Assembly: GCF_001650875.1 (NCBI RefSeq)
Contig: NZ_LXYI01000089.1
Location: forward strand, 124,001 to 188,000
Direction of reading: 5' to 3'
Length of the DNA stretch: 64,000 nt
Source of the DNA: Sulfitobacter sp. EhC04
Lineage (GTDB): Bacteria; Pseudomonadota; Alphaproteobacteria; Rhodobacterales; Rhodobacteraceae
The position numbers and the translations under genes are program-made. Position 1 is the stretch's first letter; each line of letters opens with the position of its first letter. Shown piece after piece: positions 15,836-25,311 of this stretch. A model generated the notes under the pieces. The model was not told the DNA's origin, made no database searches, and saw only the letters and a list, made by a program, of their open reading frames with translations.

Positions 15836-17454
15836 TGGCCATTACATCTGCCAACCAGCTTGAGCTGCTGCAAACCGCCGAAGCGGTGGCACGAGAAAAG
15901 ATGATCGACCCCGGTCTGGTTGTCGAAGCGATGGAAGAATCGCTCGCCCGTGCGGCCAAGTCCCGCTACGGGGCCGAAATGGATATCCGTGTCAGCATTG
16001 ACCGCAAGACGGGTCGCGCGACATTCACCCGCGTGCGCACCGTGGTCGAAGAGGAAGAGCTGGAGAATTACCAGTCCGAATTTACCGTGGCGCAGGCCAG
16101 GGAATACATGGACGATCCCAAGGTTGGTGACACCTTTGTCGAGGAAGTGCCGCCGGTCGAAATGGGCCGTATCGCCGCGCAATCGGCCAAGCAGGTGATC
16201 CTGCAAAAGGTCCGCGAAGCCGAGCGGGATCGCCAGTACGAAGAATTCAAGGACCGCGCAGGCACCATCATCAACGGTCTGGTCAAGCGCGAGGAATATG
16301 GCAACGTCATCGTCGATGTGGGCGCTGGCGAGGCGATCCTGCGCCGGAATGAGAAGATCGGCCGCGAAAGCTATCGCCCGAATGACCGTATCCGCGTCTA
16401 TATCAAGGACGTGCGCCGCGAACAGCGCGGACCGCAGATTTTCCTCAGCCGTACCGCGCCCGAATTCATGGCCGAACTGTTCAAGATGGAAGTGCCCGAA
16501 ATCTATGACGGCATCATCGAGATCAAGGCGGTGGCCCGTGACCCCGGTTCGCGTGCCAAGATTGCCGTGATCAGCTATGACAACTCGATCGACCCGGTCG
16601 GTGCCTGCGTCGGTATGCGCGGCAGCCGGGTTCAGGCCGTGGTGAACGAGCTTCAGGGCGAGAAGATCGACATCATTCCCTGGAACGAAGATCAGCCGAC
16701 GTTCCTGGTGAACGCGCTGCAACCTGCGGAAGTATCCAAGGTTGTTCTGGATGAAGAAGCCGGCAAGATCGAAGTCGTCGTCCCCGAAGAGCAGCTGTCG
16801 CTTGCCATTGGCCGTCGCGGTCAGAACGTGCGTCTGGCCAGCCAGCTGACCGGTCTCGATATCGACATCATGACCGAAGAGCAGGAAAGCCAGCGCCGCC
16901 AGGCCGAATTCGAACTGCGCACCAAGCTGTTCATGGACAATTTGGACCTGGACGAGTTCTTTGCCCAGCTTCTGGTCTCCGAAGGGTTCACCAACCTTGA
17001 AGAAGTCGCCTATGTCGAAGTTGACGAGCTTCTTGTGATCGACGGGGTGGACGAAGATACCGCCGCCGAGCTTCAGGCCCGCGCCCGTGACGTGCTGGAA
17101 GCGCAGAACAAGGCGGCCCTGGAAGCGGCCCGCGCATTGGGTGTCGAAGACAGCCTGGTTGAATTCGAGGGTCTGACACCCCAGATGATTGAAGCGCTGG
17201 CAAAGGATGACGTGAAGACACTGGAAGACTTTGCAACCTGCGCCGACTGGGAACTGGCTGGCGGCTGGACAACGGTGAATGGCGAGCGTGTTAAGGACGA
17301 TGGCACGCTGGAACCTTTCGACATCTCGCTTGAGGAAGCGCAGGACATGATCATGACCGCCCGCGTCATGCTGGGCTGGGTCGATCCTGCGGACCTTGAA
17401 GCGGCTGAAGAAACCGACGAAGACGGCGAAGCAGCCGAGGAGGCCGGGGCCTGA
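15835..17454 (+). CDS. nusA: Transcription termination/antitermination protein NusA
   Basis: NusA binds RNA polymerase and controls pausing, termination and antitermination. The 539-residue protein has the N-terminal polymerase-binding domain (1-125), an S1 domain (about 135-200, IINGLVKREEYGNVIVDVG), KH1 (GACVGMRGSRVQAV) and KH2 (LAIGRRGQNVRLASQ). These are followed by two helical acidic repeats, as in E. coli but not in Gram-positive bacteria, and a very acidic last 20 residues. The start overlaps the rimP stop by one base, which fits the classic coupling. The cognate leader hairpin upstream could be a target for NusA autoregulation. Confidence 0.97.
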   Translation: MAITSANQLELLQTAEAVAREKMIDPGLVVEAMEESLARAAKSRYGAEMDIRVSIDRKTGRATFTRVRTVVEEEELENYQSEFTVAQAREYMDDPKVGDTFVEEVPPVEMGRIAAQSAKQVILQKVREAERDRQYEEFKDRAGTIINGLVKREEYGNVIVDVGAGEAILRRNEKIGRESYRPNDRIRVYIKDVRREQRGPQIFLSRTAPEFMAELFKMEVPEIYDGIIEIKAVARDPGSRAKIAVISYDNSIDPVGACVGMRGSRVQAVVNELQGEKIDIIPWNEDQPTFLVNALQPAEVSKVVLDEEAGKIEVVVPEEQLSLAIGRRGQNVRLASQLTGLDIDIMTEEQESQRRQAEFELRTKLFMDNLDLDEFFAQLLVSEGFTNLEEVAYVEVDELLVIDGVDEDTAAELQARARDVLEAQNKAALEAARALGVEDSLVEFEGLTPQMIEALAKDDVKTLEDFATCADWELAGGWTTVNGERVKDDGTLEPFDISLEEAQDMIMTARVMLGWVDPADLEAAEETDEDGEAAEEAGA

Positions 17455-17476
17455 TCTCAGGCCTCGGAAGCACCTG

Positions 17477-18097
17477 ATGGGTCGCGGTGGCGCAACCAAG
17501 GATCGGTCTGACGGTCCCGAACGTAAATGTATCTCGACGGGCGAGGTGCAACCCAAGTTCGGGCTTGTGCGTTTTGTTGTTGGTCCCGACCAGCAGGTTG
17601 TGCCCGATATTCTGGGCAAACTGCCGGGGCGCGGCATTTATGTCTCGGCGGATCGTGATGCGATTGATCTGGCCGTGAAGAAAAAGCTGTTTACCCGTGC
17701 GGCCAAGCAGCAGGTGAACGTGCCCGATGGGCTGGCCGACGAAGTGGAAAAGCAGCTTGCCCGGCGTGTGGTCGATCTTATTTCGTTGCAGCGCAAGGGC
17801 GGGCGTGCCGTTGCGGGCTATGAAAAGGTAAAGAGTTGGCTGCAGTCCGAGGAAGCAGAAGTGCTGATCCAGGCATCAGACGGATCGGGTCGCGGTAAAA
17901 GCAAATTAAGCACGCCGCACTACGGCCATTACATTGGATGGCTGACGGCAGATGAATTGGGTTTGGCATTCGGTCGTCAAACTGTGATACATGGGGCGCT
18001 CGCCTCTGGTGGACTCACGCTACGTGTTGTAGAGGAAGCCCAACGACTTAAAGGCGTGCGCAAAAACGAGACTGGCAAGGGCCAGTCGAAAGGATAG
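17477..18097 (+). CDS. YlxR-type RNA-binding protein with L7Ae-like C-terminus
   Basis: This 206-residue protein fuses a YlxR (DUF448) domain, marked by RKCISTGE and GRGIYVSADRDAI, to a ribosomal L7Ae-like segment (RKGGRAVAGYEKVKSWL, about 105-170). YlxR proteins lie between nusA and infB in many bacteria and bind RNA; a nucleoid or RNase P-related role has been proposed in Gram-positive species. The ATG at 17477 follows GGAAG at 17466 and comes 22 bases after nusA. An upstream start within nusA is possible but adds only a basic stretch out of family. It belongs to the rimP-infB operon. Confidence 0.88.
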   Translation: MGRGGATKDRSDGPERKCISTGEVQPKFGLVRFVVGPDQQVVPDILGKLPGRGIYVSADRDAIDLAVKKKLFTRAAKQQVNVPDGLADEVEKQLARRVVDLISLQRKGGRAVAGYEKVKSWLQSEEAEVLIQASDGSGRGKSKLSTPHYGHYIGWLTADELGLAFGRQTVIHGALASGGLTLRVVEEAQRLKGVRKNETGKGQSKG

Positions 18098-18106
18098 ACG
18101 AGCTAG

Positions 18107-20578
18107 ATGAGCGATAGTGACGGCAAGAAAACATTGGGTCTGCGCGGCGGCGCGCGTCCGGGGAATGTAAAGCAAAGCTTTAGCCACGGGCGGACCAAGA
18201 ACGTTGTAGTCGAAACCAAGCGCAAGCGCGTTGTGGTGCCCAAGCCGGGTGCCGGTAAAGCAGGTGCTGGCGGATCACCGGTTGGGGATCCTTCGAAGCG
18301 TCCTGCCGGGATCACCGATGCGGAAATGGACCGCCGCCTGAAGGCTGTTCAGGCCGCCAAGGCCCGCGAGTCCGAAGAGGCCGCAGCCCGCGAAGCCGAA
18401 GAAAAGGCCCGCGCAGAAGACCGCGAACGCCGCAGGGCTGAGCAGGAAGAGAAAGAGCGCGAGGAAAAAGAGCGCGAAGAAGCGCTCAAGGCGAAGGCCG
18501 AGGAAGAAGCGGCAAAGGTCCGCGAGGCCGCTGCGGCTGCCGAAGCTGCGGCAGCAGCGCCCGCCGAGCCAGCAGTTGCCCGCACGCCGAACAACAAGGC
18601 GGCACCGGCGCAGGCCCCCCGCAAGACCGAGCGTGACCGCGAGGAAACCAACAAGAAGAACCGTGGCAATGACAACCGCCGTTCCGGCAAGCTGACCGTC
18701 AACCAGGCGTTGACCGGCGGCGAGGGTGGACGGCAGCGGTCGATGGCTGCGATGAAGCGCAAGCAGGAACGCGCGCGGCAGAAGGCCATGGGTGGCCAGG
18801 TCGAGCGTGAAAAGGTCGTGCGCGACGTGCAGTTGCCCGAGGCGATCGTCGTCTCCGAACTGGCAAACCGTATGGCTGAACGTGTTGGTGAAGTCGTCAA
18901 GGCGCTGATGAACAACGGCATGATGGTGACACAAAACGAAACCATTGATGCCGATACCGCCGAACTGATCATCGAGGAATTCGGCCACAAGGTTGTCCGC
19001 GTTTCCGATTCCGATGTTGAGGATGTCATCAAGGAAGTCGTTGACGACGCCAAGGATCTGGTTGGCCGTCCGCCGGTCATCACGATCATGGGTCACGTTG
19101 ACCACGGCAAGACATCGCTGCTGGATGCGATCCGCAACGCCAAGGTCGTCGCGGGCGAGGCCGGCGGGATCACGCAGCACATCGGCGCTTATCAGGTCAC
19201 CACAGAAAACGGTGCCGTGCTGTCGTTCCTCGATACACCGGGCCACGCGGCCTTTACGTCGATGCGGTCGCGCGGTGCTCAGGTGACGGACATTGTTGTG
19301 CTGGTTGTGGCGGCTGATGATGCGGTGATGCCGCAGACCATCGAAGCGATCAATCACGCCAAGGCCGCGAAAGTTCCGATGATCGTGGCGATCAACAAAG
19401 TCGACAAACCCGCCGCGAACCCGGACAAGGTCCGCACCGATCTGCTGCAACACGAGGTCATCGTGGAGAAGCTGTCGGGCGACGTGCAGGATGTGGAGGT
19501 TTCCGCGACCACTGGTCAGGGCCTGGATCAACTGCTGGAAGCGATTGCGCTTCAGGCTGAAATCCTTGAGCTCAAGGCGAACCCGAACCGTGCCGCCATC
19601 GGTGCCGTGATCGAAGCGCAGCTTGACGTGGGCCGTGGTCCCGTGGCGACGGTTCTGATCCAGAACGGGACGCTGCGCCAGGGCGACATCTTTGTTGTGG
19701 GCGAACAATACGGCAAGGTGCGCGCGCTGATCAACGATCAGGGCGAGCGTGTGAAAGAAGCCGGGCCATCTGTCCCTGTCGAGGTTCTGGGCCTGAACGG
19801 CACACCCGAAGCAGGCGACGTGCTGAACGTGACCAGCACCGAAGCACAGGCGCGCGAAATCGCCAACTACCGCGAGAAAGCGGCGAAGGACAAGCGCGCG
19901 GCGGCCGGTGCGGCAACCACTCTCGAACAGCTGATGGCCAACGCCAAGGCGGACGAGGATGTTTCCGAACTGCCGATCCTGGTCAAGGCCGACGTGCAGG
20001 GTTCTGCCGAAGCCATCGTTCAGGCGATGGAAAAGATCGGCAACGACGAGGTGCGTGTGCGGGTTCTGCACTCCGGTGTCGGTGCGATCACCGAAACGGA
20101 CGTGGGCCTTGCCGAAGCATCCGGTGCGCCGATCATGGGCTTCAACGTCCGTGCCAACGCATCCGCGCGCAACACAGCCAACCAGAAGGGCGTGGAGATC
20201 CGGTATTATTCCGTCATCTATGACCTTGTGGATGATGTGAAAGCCGCAGCCTCCGGCCTGCTCAGCAATGAGATCAAGGAAAACTTCATTGGTTATGCGA
20301 CTATCAAGGAAGTCTTCAAGGTTACGGGCGTGGGCAAGGTTGCCGGTTGTCTGGTCACGGAAGGTGTCGCACGGCGCTCTGCCGGTGTGCGCCTGCTGCG
20401 CGACAACGTGGTGATCCATGAAGGCACCCTGAAAACGCTCAAGCGGTTCAAGGATGAAGTGCCCGAAGTGCAGTCCGGTCAGGAATGCGGCATGGCGTTC
20501 GAGAATTACGATGACATCCGTCCCGATGATGTGATCGAAATCTTCGAGCGTGAAGAGGTCACACGGACGCTGAGCTGA
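18107..20578 (+). CDS. infB: Translation initiation factor IF-2
   Basis: IF-2 is the GTPase that brings fMet-tRNA to the 30S subunit. In 823 residues it has a basic N-terminus, a highly charged E/K/R/A-rich coiled-coil segment (about 75-165), an IF2 N-terminal domain, and the G domain. G1 is GHVDHGKT (near 328), G3 is DTPGHAAF, and G4 is NKVDKP. Domains II to IV follow, ending in [11 protein letters not shown]. It is the last gene of the operon. Its stop codon lies 6 bases from the convergent phosphoesterase gene, and its terminator lies inside the end of that gene. Confidence 0.98.
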   Translation: MSDSDGKKTLGLRGGARPGNVKQSFSHGRTKNVVVETKRKRVVVPKPGAGKAGAGGSPVGDPSKRPAGITDAEMDRRLKAVQAAKARESEEAAAREAEEKARAEDRERRRAEQEEKEREEKEREEALKAKAEEEAAKVREAAAAAEAAAAAPAEPAVARTPNNKAAPAQAPRKTERDREETNKKNRGNDNRRSGKLTVNQALTGGEGGRQRSMAAMKRKQERARQKAMGGQVEREKVVRDVQLPEAIVVSELANRMAERVGEVVKALMNNGMMVTQNETIDADTAELIIEEFGHKVVRVSDSDVEDVIKEVVDDAKDLVGRPPVITIMGHVDHGKTSLLDAIRNAKVVAGEAGGITQHIGAYQVTTENGAVLSFLDTPGHAAFTSMRSRGAQVTDIVVLVVAADDAVMPQTIEAINHAKAAKVPMIVAINKVDKPAANPDKVRTDLLQHEVIVEKLSGDVQDVEVSATTGQGLDQLLEAIALQAEILELKANPNRAAIGAVIEAQLDVGRGPVATVLIQNGTLRQGDIFVVGEQYGKVRALINDQGERVKEAGPSVPVEVLGLNGTPEAGDVLNVTSTEAQAREIANYREKAAKDKRAAAGAATTLEQLMANAKADEDVSELPILVKADVQGSAEAIVQAMEKIGNDEVRVRVLHSGVGAITETDVGLAEASGAPIMGFNVRANASARNTANQKGVEIRYYSVIYDLVDDVKAAASGLLSNEIKENFIGYATIKEVFKVTGVGKVAGCLVTEGVARRSAGVRLLRDNVVIHEGTLKTLKRFKDEVPEVQSGQECGMAFENYDDIRPDDVIEIFEREEVTRTLS

Positions 20579-20584
20579 TCAAAG

Positions 20585-21391
20585 TCAGTTTTGAGATTTG
20601 TCAGGGACCCGGTTGAATTGCCGGGTCTCTTTCGTTTGGAAGCTGCCCGTTCCTTCGTCAAAGCTTTGTCGCGCGAGGTGGATCGCATCCGGCGAAATGT
20701 CGATTACATTGAAATCGTTGGGCTCGCCACGCAGGCGTGACGACAGGCTCGTGCCTGCGTGCAGTTGGATCGCGTTGCGGCGGGGCCTTTCCCCGGCCCG
20801 GTGGGCGAATTCTTCGGCGTGCCACAGGTGCAGGTGCCCAGACAGGATCAGGTCGGCACCGCAACCGATCAGCCGTTCCAGCGCAGCGGCCGCACCAGGG
20901 ATCGGTTTCTTGCTGACGCCATTTGGGTGCTCCAACGGGTGATGCGCCACCAGCACCCGCAGCTTGTGGGCAGGTGCATCCCGCATCGCATTGCAGGCCC
21001 TGCGCAATCGAGACGCGGACAGTCGGCCCGCCTGCCATTGAAAACGATCAACCGTGTTCAGGCCGACCATCACCATCTGCGCGGTTTCGACACACGGGGT
21101 CAGATCGCCGGAGATATAGGCGCGGTAATGCCCGAAAGGTCGGAAGAAGCGGGTCAGGGGCCGATGAATGGGGATGTCATGATTGCCGGGGATACACAGC
21201 ACGGGCGCGTCGATCCGGTCGATAAACGCGCGGGCGCTGACATATTCGCGCCGCCGCGCGCGCTGGGTCAAATCCCCCGAGATCGCAACCTGATCCGGCC
21301 CGAGTTCCGCCAGGGCCTTCAGCAGTGGCTCGATCAGATCGGCGCGGTCCTTGCCGAAATGCAGATCGGACAGGTGAATCAACCGGGTCAT
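20585..21391 (-). CDS. Calcineurin-like metallophosphoesterase
   Basis: This 268-residue cytoplasmic phosphodiesterase has all five metal motifs: LSDLHFGKD, SGDLTQRARRREY, IPGNHDIP, VAHHPLEHP and SGHLHLWH. The motif set resembles CpdA-type cyclic-nucleotide phosphodiesterases and related UDP-diacylglucosamine pyrophosphatases, so the substrate is open. It overlaps the lipid-kinase-like gene by 4 bases and is translated after it, so a shared lipid or phosphoester role is possible. Its 3' end is shared with the infB terminator on the other strand. Confidence 0.87.
   Translation of the reverse strand: MTRLIHLSDLHFGKDRADLIEPLLKALAELGPDQVAISGDLTQRARRREYVSARAFIDRIDAPVLCIPGNHDIPIHRPLTRFFRPFGHYRAYISGDLTPCVETAQMVMVGLNTVDRFQWQAGRLSASRLRRACNAMRDAPAHKLRVLVAHHPLEHPNGVSKKPIPGAAAALERLIGCGADLILSGHLHLWHAEEFAHRAGERPRRNAIQLHAGTSLSSRLRGEPNDFNVIDISPDAIHLARQSFDEGTGSFQTKETRQFNRVPDKSQN
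20606..20637 (+). terminator. Intrinsic terminator of the infB operon
   Basis: AGGGACCCGG (20603-20612) pairs with CCGGGTCTCT (20621-20630) around an 8-base loop, with one G-T pair, followed by TTCGTTT. The hairpin overlaps the last codons of the convergent phosphoesterase gene. Confidence 0.65.
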
Positions 21392-22305
21392 CGCACCGAG
21401 ACGGGTGCGTCTCGTGGCACCATGACCCGCAAGGGATTTGCCGCGTGGCGCAGGGTAAAGGGGCCGCCCATGCGGGTGATCTCGCCGTCGCGCGCGACGG
21501 GGCGGCGCTTGCGCTTCATTACGATTTCGATGTTTTTGCCGCTGATCATCTCATAGTCAGTCTCGGGTTTTGCAACGCCAAGGGCAAGGGCCGCAGCATG
21601 GCGCAGCAGACCGATCCGCCCGGTATTGGGCGCAATCAGCACCACAAGTTTGCCAGCCGCCACGGCCTCCGCGCCGTCCAGCCCCATCTGCTCCAGTTGG
21701 TAGGCGTTGTTGATGACAAAGATGATCGGGGTGCGGCGGGTCAGGTCTTGACCATCGACAGTGACGTTCAGACGCAGCGGCGCACGGAAGGTCGCAAGTG
21801 TTTTCACCACGGACCAATAGGCCGCCAGCCTGCTGCGGCCCCAGCGGCGATATGTGCCCTCGCGGGTCTGGAGGATTGCCGCATAAGCCCCGATGCTGGC
21901 GTTGTTGAGGAACATCCGGTCATTGACGGTCGCGACATTGACCTCGCGGGGGTGCCCCGTGATCAGGGCTTCTACCGCCGCGTCCATTTCCTGTGGCAAG
22001 CCCAGAGAACGGGCGAAGTAGTTGAATGTTCCAGAAGGAATAATCCCGATGTCACGGCCACTGCCCGCAAGAACGGAAGCCGCCCCGCAGATCGTGCCAT
22101 CACCGCCTGCAATCGCCAGTGCAGCGTCTCGATCCGCCAGTGCCGCATTGGCTGCGGCTTCCACACTGTCATGATCCTGAACATTAATGAAATCGACGTC
22201 GCGTCCACGCTTGGTGAACGCGGCGCGAATTGCCGATCTCTTGTCATCGCCATCACGGCTGCCGGAGGCAGCATTAAGGATCACGATTGTTCGTTGGTCT
22301 GACAT
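21388..22305 (-). CDS. Diacylglycerol kinase family (lipid kinase-like) protein
   Basis: This 305-residue protein has a DAGK catalytic domain. ILNAASGS opens the fold, the ATP-binding loop is AIAGGDGTICGAASVL, and GIIPSGTFNYFARSLGLP follows. The C-terminal half is a beta-sandwich. Family members phosphorylate diacylglycerol, sphingoid bases or related lipids at the inner membrane; the bacterial YegS group shows the same layout. The exact lipid cannot be read off. It starts at ATG 22305 and is coupled to the phosphoesterase gene by a 4-base overlap. Confidence 0.86.
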   Translation of the reverse strand: MSDQRTIVILNAASGSRDGDDKRSAIRAAFTKRGRDVDFINVQDHDSVEAAANAALADRDAALAIAGGDGTICGAASVLAGSGRDIGIIPSGTFNYFARSLGLPQEMDAAVEALITGHPREVNVATVNDRMFLNNASIGAYAAILQTREGTYRRWGRSRLAAYWSVVKTLATFRAPLRLNVTVDGQDLTRRTPIIFVINNAYQLEQMGLDGAEAVAAGKLVVLIAPNTGRIGLLRHAAALALGVAKPETDYEMISGKNIEIVMKRKRRPVARDGEITRMGGPFTLRHAANPLRVMVPRDAPVSVR

Positions 22306-22347
22306 CTTTTGCCCCTATCAAGAAAGGGCGGACGCCCCAGAGGCAAA

Positions 22348-22363
22348 CGCCCAAGGTCGGGCG
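22348..22363 (-). terminator. Weak hairpin after the 44-residue protein
   Basis: CGCCC and GGGCG pair around a 6-base loop and, on the minus strand, are followed by TTTG. It lies between the 44-residue gene and the lipid kinase gene and may separate them only partly. Confidence 0.35.
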
Positions 22364-22390
22364 AAGTTCGTCAGACGCTTAAATATTCTG

Positions 22391-22525
22391 TCAGTTGTTC
22401 CGATTCACCGGCTTTCCGCAATAAATCTTGTCGTCCACCTGCACTGTCATCTGCCCGTTTGGCGTGTTACCCACAAAAATGCCCTGCACAGAGATACAGG
22501 AACCGATTGTTATCGTACGCAACAT
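22391..22525 (-). CDS. Small conserved-looking protein of unknown function (44 aa)
   Basis: No function is known to me. The sequence begins MLRTITIGSCISVQG, contains a short beta-rich centre (GQMTVQVDDKIYCGKPV), and has two cysteines (residues 10 and 37). It has no signal peptide or membrane helix. The start is secured by GGGGAGGAAGCAGT directly before ATG 22525; this is one of the strongest ribosome binding sites in the window, so the peptide is very probably made. An upstream in-frame start at 22582 lacks such a site. From memory, peptides with this TITIGSCxSVQG opening recur in Roseobacter genomes, but I cannot verify this here. Confidence 0.7.
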   Translation of the reverse strand: MLRTITIGSCISVQGIFVGNTPNGQMTVQVDDKIYCGKPVNRNN

Positions 22526-22586
22526 ACTGCTTCCTCCCCAGAAAGTTGAAATCAGTTTACCAAACGATATGAGCATTACCACACAA

Positions 22587-22650
22587 TTGTTTCACAAAAG
22601 CTTAATATTCGTGCGCAAATTTAGGGCACTAGTGCAATTTTGTTTCACAA
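22587..22650. repeat. Pair of 11-bp direct repeats upstream of the 44-residue gene
   Basis: TTGTTTCACAA occurs at 22587-22597 and at 22640-22650, 53 bases apart, which is five helical turns. A perfect palindrome, GCACTAGTGC (22626-22635), lies between them. The region is upstream of the 44-residue gene and overlaps the end of mutT. Confidence 0.4.
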
Positions 22651-23043
22651 CCAGTCTCGGAGCACCGGGATAAGCGGGATATCTGCCGCTGGCATCGGAT
22701 AGTTCCGCAACTCGTTCGGGCGCACCCATTTCAGCGCCTGACCTTCGTTCGACATGGGGGTGCCTTCCCATTTGCGGCAGGCAAACAGCGGCATCAGCAG
22801 GTGAAACGTATCATAGCTGTGACTGGCAAATGTCAGTGGCGCCAGGCAGGATGACCAGGTGTTGATCCCCAATTCCTCCTGCAATTCCCGGATCAGCGCC
22901 TTTTCGGGTGTCTCGCCCGGTTCGACCTTGCCGCCGGGAAATTCCCACAGGCCGGCCATTGCCTTGCCCTCGGGCCGTTGCGCCAACAGGACGCGCCCGT
23001 CAACGTCGATCAGCGCAACGGCAGAGACAAGGACAACCTTCAC
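22645..23043 (-). CDS. mutT: 8-oxo-dGTP diphosphatase MutT
   Basis: MutT hydrolyses oxidised guanine nucleotides and so prevents mutation. The 132-residue protein has a complete Nudix box, with G37-GKVEPGETPEKALIREL and EELGI following (residues 37-60). The N-terminal VSAVALIDVDGRVLLAQRPEGK and the C-terminal WVRPNELRNYPMPAADIPLI are typical of MutT proper. It lies 19 bases after argJ and is the last gene of the parvulin-argJ-mutT unit. Confidence 0.92.
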   Translation of the reverse strand: MKVVLVSAVALIDVDGRVLLAQRPEGKAMAGLWEFPGGKVEPGETPEKALIRELQEELGINTWSSCLAPLTFASHSYDTFHLLMPLFACRKWEGTPMSNEGQALKWVRPNELRNYPMPAADIPLIPVLRDWL

Positions 23044-23062
23044 TTCAGGTCCCTCGGATACA

Positions 23063-24289
23063 TCATGACCGGTAGTCGGCGTTGATGGCGATATATCCGT
23101 GGGTCAGATCACAGGTCCAGACCGTGGCGGTGCCGGTCCCCAGGCCCAGATCCACGGCGATCAGGATGTTCTGGCCCTTCATATGCGCGGCGGCTGCCTC
23201 TTCTGAATAATCGGGGCTGCGCCAACCGTCTCTGGCAACTTCCACGTCCCCAAAACGGATCGACAGGCGGTCGCGATCTGCATCGGCACCGGATTTGCCG
23301 ATGGCCATGACAACCCGGCCCCAGTTCGGGTCCTCGCCCGCAATGGCGGTCTTGATCAAAGGCGAATTGGCGATCGCCATGGCATGTGTCTTGGCGTCTG
23401 CATCCGATGCGGCACCGGTTACCGCAACCTCGACGAACTTTGTCGCCCCCTCGCCATCGCGCACAACCTGATGCGCGAGGTCCAGCATCACACCATGCAT
23501 GGCTGTGGCGAATGCCGTAATCCCCGTGACGTCCTGGCCCGATGTGCCGGTGGCGGCCACAATCAGGCTGTCCGATGTCGATGTATCGCTGTCCACGGTG
23601 ATGCAGTTGAACGTCTTGTCCGCGCTGGTGCTGATCATCGCCTGCAGGGCGGCCTGATCAATCGCGGCATCGGTAAAGATATAGACCAGCATCGTGGCCA
23701 TATCTGGGGCGATCATGCCGGACCCCTTGGCGATCCCGGCAATCTTTACCGTTGCGCCGCCAACCTCGATCTCCGCAAACGCGCCCTTGGGAAAGGTGTC
23801 GGTTGTCATGATCGCCTTGGCCGCTGCGGCAATGCCCCCTGCATCCAGCCCGGCCTTCAGACCGGCAAGGCTGGCGGTGACCCGGCCATGCGGCAATGGT
23901 TCGCCGATGACTCCGGTGGAGGACGTGAAAACGCGCGATTGAGGTACATCGCAGGCAGCCGCCACAGCCGATGTGATGGCCTGCACCGAGGCGACACCGT
24001 TCCTGCCTGTAAAGGCATTGGCGTTGCCCGAGTTCACCAGTATGGCGGCCCCCGCATCGGAGGCTCCGCCGATCTTGTCCTGGCAATCCAGCACCGGCGC
24101 GGCGCGGGTCCTGGACCGGGTAAAGACCCCGGCCACCGCCGTACCCGGTGCCAGTTCGGCCAGCATCACATCGGTGCGGTCCTGATACTTGACCCCGGCA
24201 GAGGCGGTGGCGAAACGCACACCGCCAATGACCGGCAATTCAGGGAAGGCCGCAGGGGCCAGCGGTGAGACTTGTGTGATCTTGCCCAA
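23063..24289 (-). CDS. argJ: Bifunctional glutamate N-acetyltransferase/amino-acid acetyltransferase ArgJ
   Basis: ArgJ transfers the acetyl group from N-acetylornithine to glutamate in the cyclic arginine pathway. The 408-residue precursor is expected to cut itself before T199 in GSGMIAPDMATMLVYIF, giving alpha and beta chains. Other hallmarks are LVNSGNANAFTG and NCITVDSDTSTSDS in the beta chain. The gene follows the parvulin gene by 3 bases and precedes mutT, so all three are co-transcribed. Whether it also uses acetyl-CoA cannot be decided from sequence alone. Confidence 0.96.
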   Translation of the reverse strand: MGKITQVSPLAPAAFPELPVIGGVRFATASAGVKYQDRTDVMLAELAPGTAVAGVFTRSRTRAAPVLDCQDKIGGASDAGAAILVNSGNANAFTGRNGVASVQAITSAVAAACDVPQSRVFTSSTGVIGEPLPHGRVTASLAGLKAGLDAGGIAAAAKAIMTTDTFPKGAFAEIEVGGATVKIAGIAKGSGMIAPDMATMLVYIFTDAAIDQAALQAMISTSADKTFNCITVDSDTSTSDSLIVAATGTSGQDVTGITAFATAMHGVMLDLAHQVVRDGEGATKFVEVAVTGAASDADAKTHAMAIANSPLIKTAIAGEDPNWGRVVMAIGKSGADADRDRLSIRFGDVEVARDGWRSPDYSEEAAAAHMKGQNILIAVDLGLGTGTATVWTCDLTHGYIAINADYRS

Positions 24290-24292
24290 TTC

Positions 24293-25141
24293 TTATTCCA
24301 GCCACTCGACGTTCTTGAGAACCGCGGGATCAATCTCTTCGGCGGCGGACTGGTCCACATCGGCCTTTGCGGTGATGTCCTCGATGGCGGTCTGAACGCG
24401 GGTCTGACGCAATTGCAACTCGATCTCTTCGCGTACTGCATCCAGCGCCGGTGCCTCAGTATCGCGCACTTCATTCAGCTTGATCACATGCCAGCCGAAC
24501 TGTGTCTCCACCGGCTCGGACACCGCGCCCGGCTCCATCTCCATCACGGTGTTCTCAAAGGCGGGGACCATCATGCCCTTGCCAAACCAACCCAGCGCCC
24601 CGCCGCCCGGACCGGAGGGGCCGGTCGATTTCTCGCGCGCGAGTTCGGCAAAATCGGCACCTTCATCCAGCTGTGCCTTGATCGCCTTTGCCTCTTCCTC
24701 AGTCTCGACCAGGATATGGGCGGCGTCGAATTCCTTTTCCGGTTCGGCGCTGGCGTATTGTTCGTCATAGGCGGCCTGAACCTCCGCTTCTTCCAACGGT
24801 GCAGCCATGATCTTTTCGATCACTTCACCGGCCTTGAGCGAGCGGCTCTCGTTTTCAAGCGAAAGTTCGACGCGCGCGGGCAGGTCGCCCTCAAAGCTGT
24901 CGCTGAGGGCGGTCTGCTGAACAAGTTGTTCGAGGATGCCCTTGAACAGCACGTCGTCGGGAAGTTGCTGATATTGTTCGGGCAGGCGTGCGCGGGCGAT
25001 GATCATGTGGCCCAGGGTGATGTCGGTGCCGTTGACGGTCGCCACCACGGTATCAAGCTGCGGTGTGTCCTGCGCGGTCGCAGGCAGGCCGAGGCAGGCG
25101 GAAACGGCCAGAGCGGCCACAAAAGTGAGTCGTTTATGCAT
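24293..25141 (-). CDS. Parvulin-type peptidyl-prolyl isomerase, periplasmic
   Basis: This 282-residue PpiC/SurA-like foldase has a signal peptide ([23 protein letters not shown]), a helical chaperone region, and a rotamase domain with [33 protein letters not shown] and [11 protein letters not shown]. It helps outer membrane and periplasmic proteins to fold. It is divergent from secA across a 170-base gap, so the export ATPase and a periplasmic foldase may share regulation. argJ begins 3 bases downstream. Confidence 0.91.
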   Translation of the reverse strand: MHKRLTFVAALAVSACLGLPATAQDTPQLDTVVATVNGTDITLGHMIIARARLPEQYQQLPDDVLFKGILEQLVQQTALSDSFEGDLPARVELSLENESRSLKAGEVIEKIMAAPLEEAEVQAAYDEQYASAEPEKEFDAAHILVETEEEAKAIKAQLDEGADFAELAREKSTGPSGPGGGALGWFGKGMMVPAFENTVMEMEPGAVSEPVETQFGWHVIKLNEVRDTEAPALDAVREEIELQLRQTRVQTAIEDITAKADVDQSAAEEIDPAVLKNVEWLE

Positions 25142-25180
25142 GGATTGTCCTATCGTTACGCCCCGCGAGGGGCTGCTACA

Positions 25181-25208
25181 TTGACAGTGTTATGTGCGGC
25201 CCTTACAT
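25181..25208 (+). promoter_or_regulatory. Possible secA promoter
   Basis: A consensus -35 TTGACA (25181-25186) is followed after 16 bases by a poor -10 match, TTACAT (25203-25208). It lies in the gap between the divergent parvulin and secA genes. Confidence 0.35.
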
Positions 25209-25311
25209 CGCCTATCAGGCGCGGCTCAGGCGTTTCCCCATACATCTATGGTCTGACTGGGCGCTGGGCAAGCAGATCGCTGCCACACATAAAAAATCGG
25301 CTGGAGAGCAC

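Noticed and set aside
15832-17637. 601-codon minus-strand ORF opposite nusA
   Set aside because: Shadow of nusA; composition is biased and no motif is seen.
18275-20419. 714-codon minus-strand ORF opposite infB
   Set aside because: It mirrors infB codon structure in high-GC DNA, has no ribosome binding site, and its protein is His/Arg/Gly-rich without any recognisable domain.
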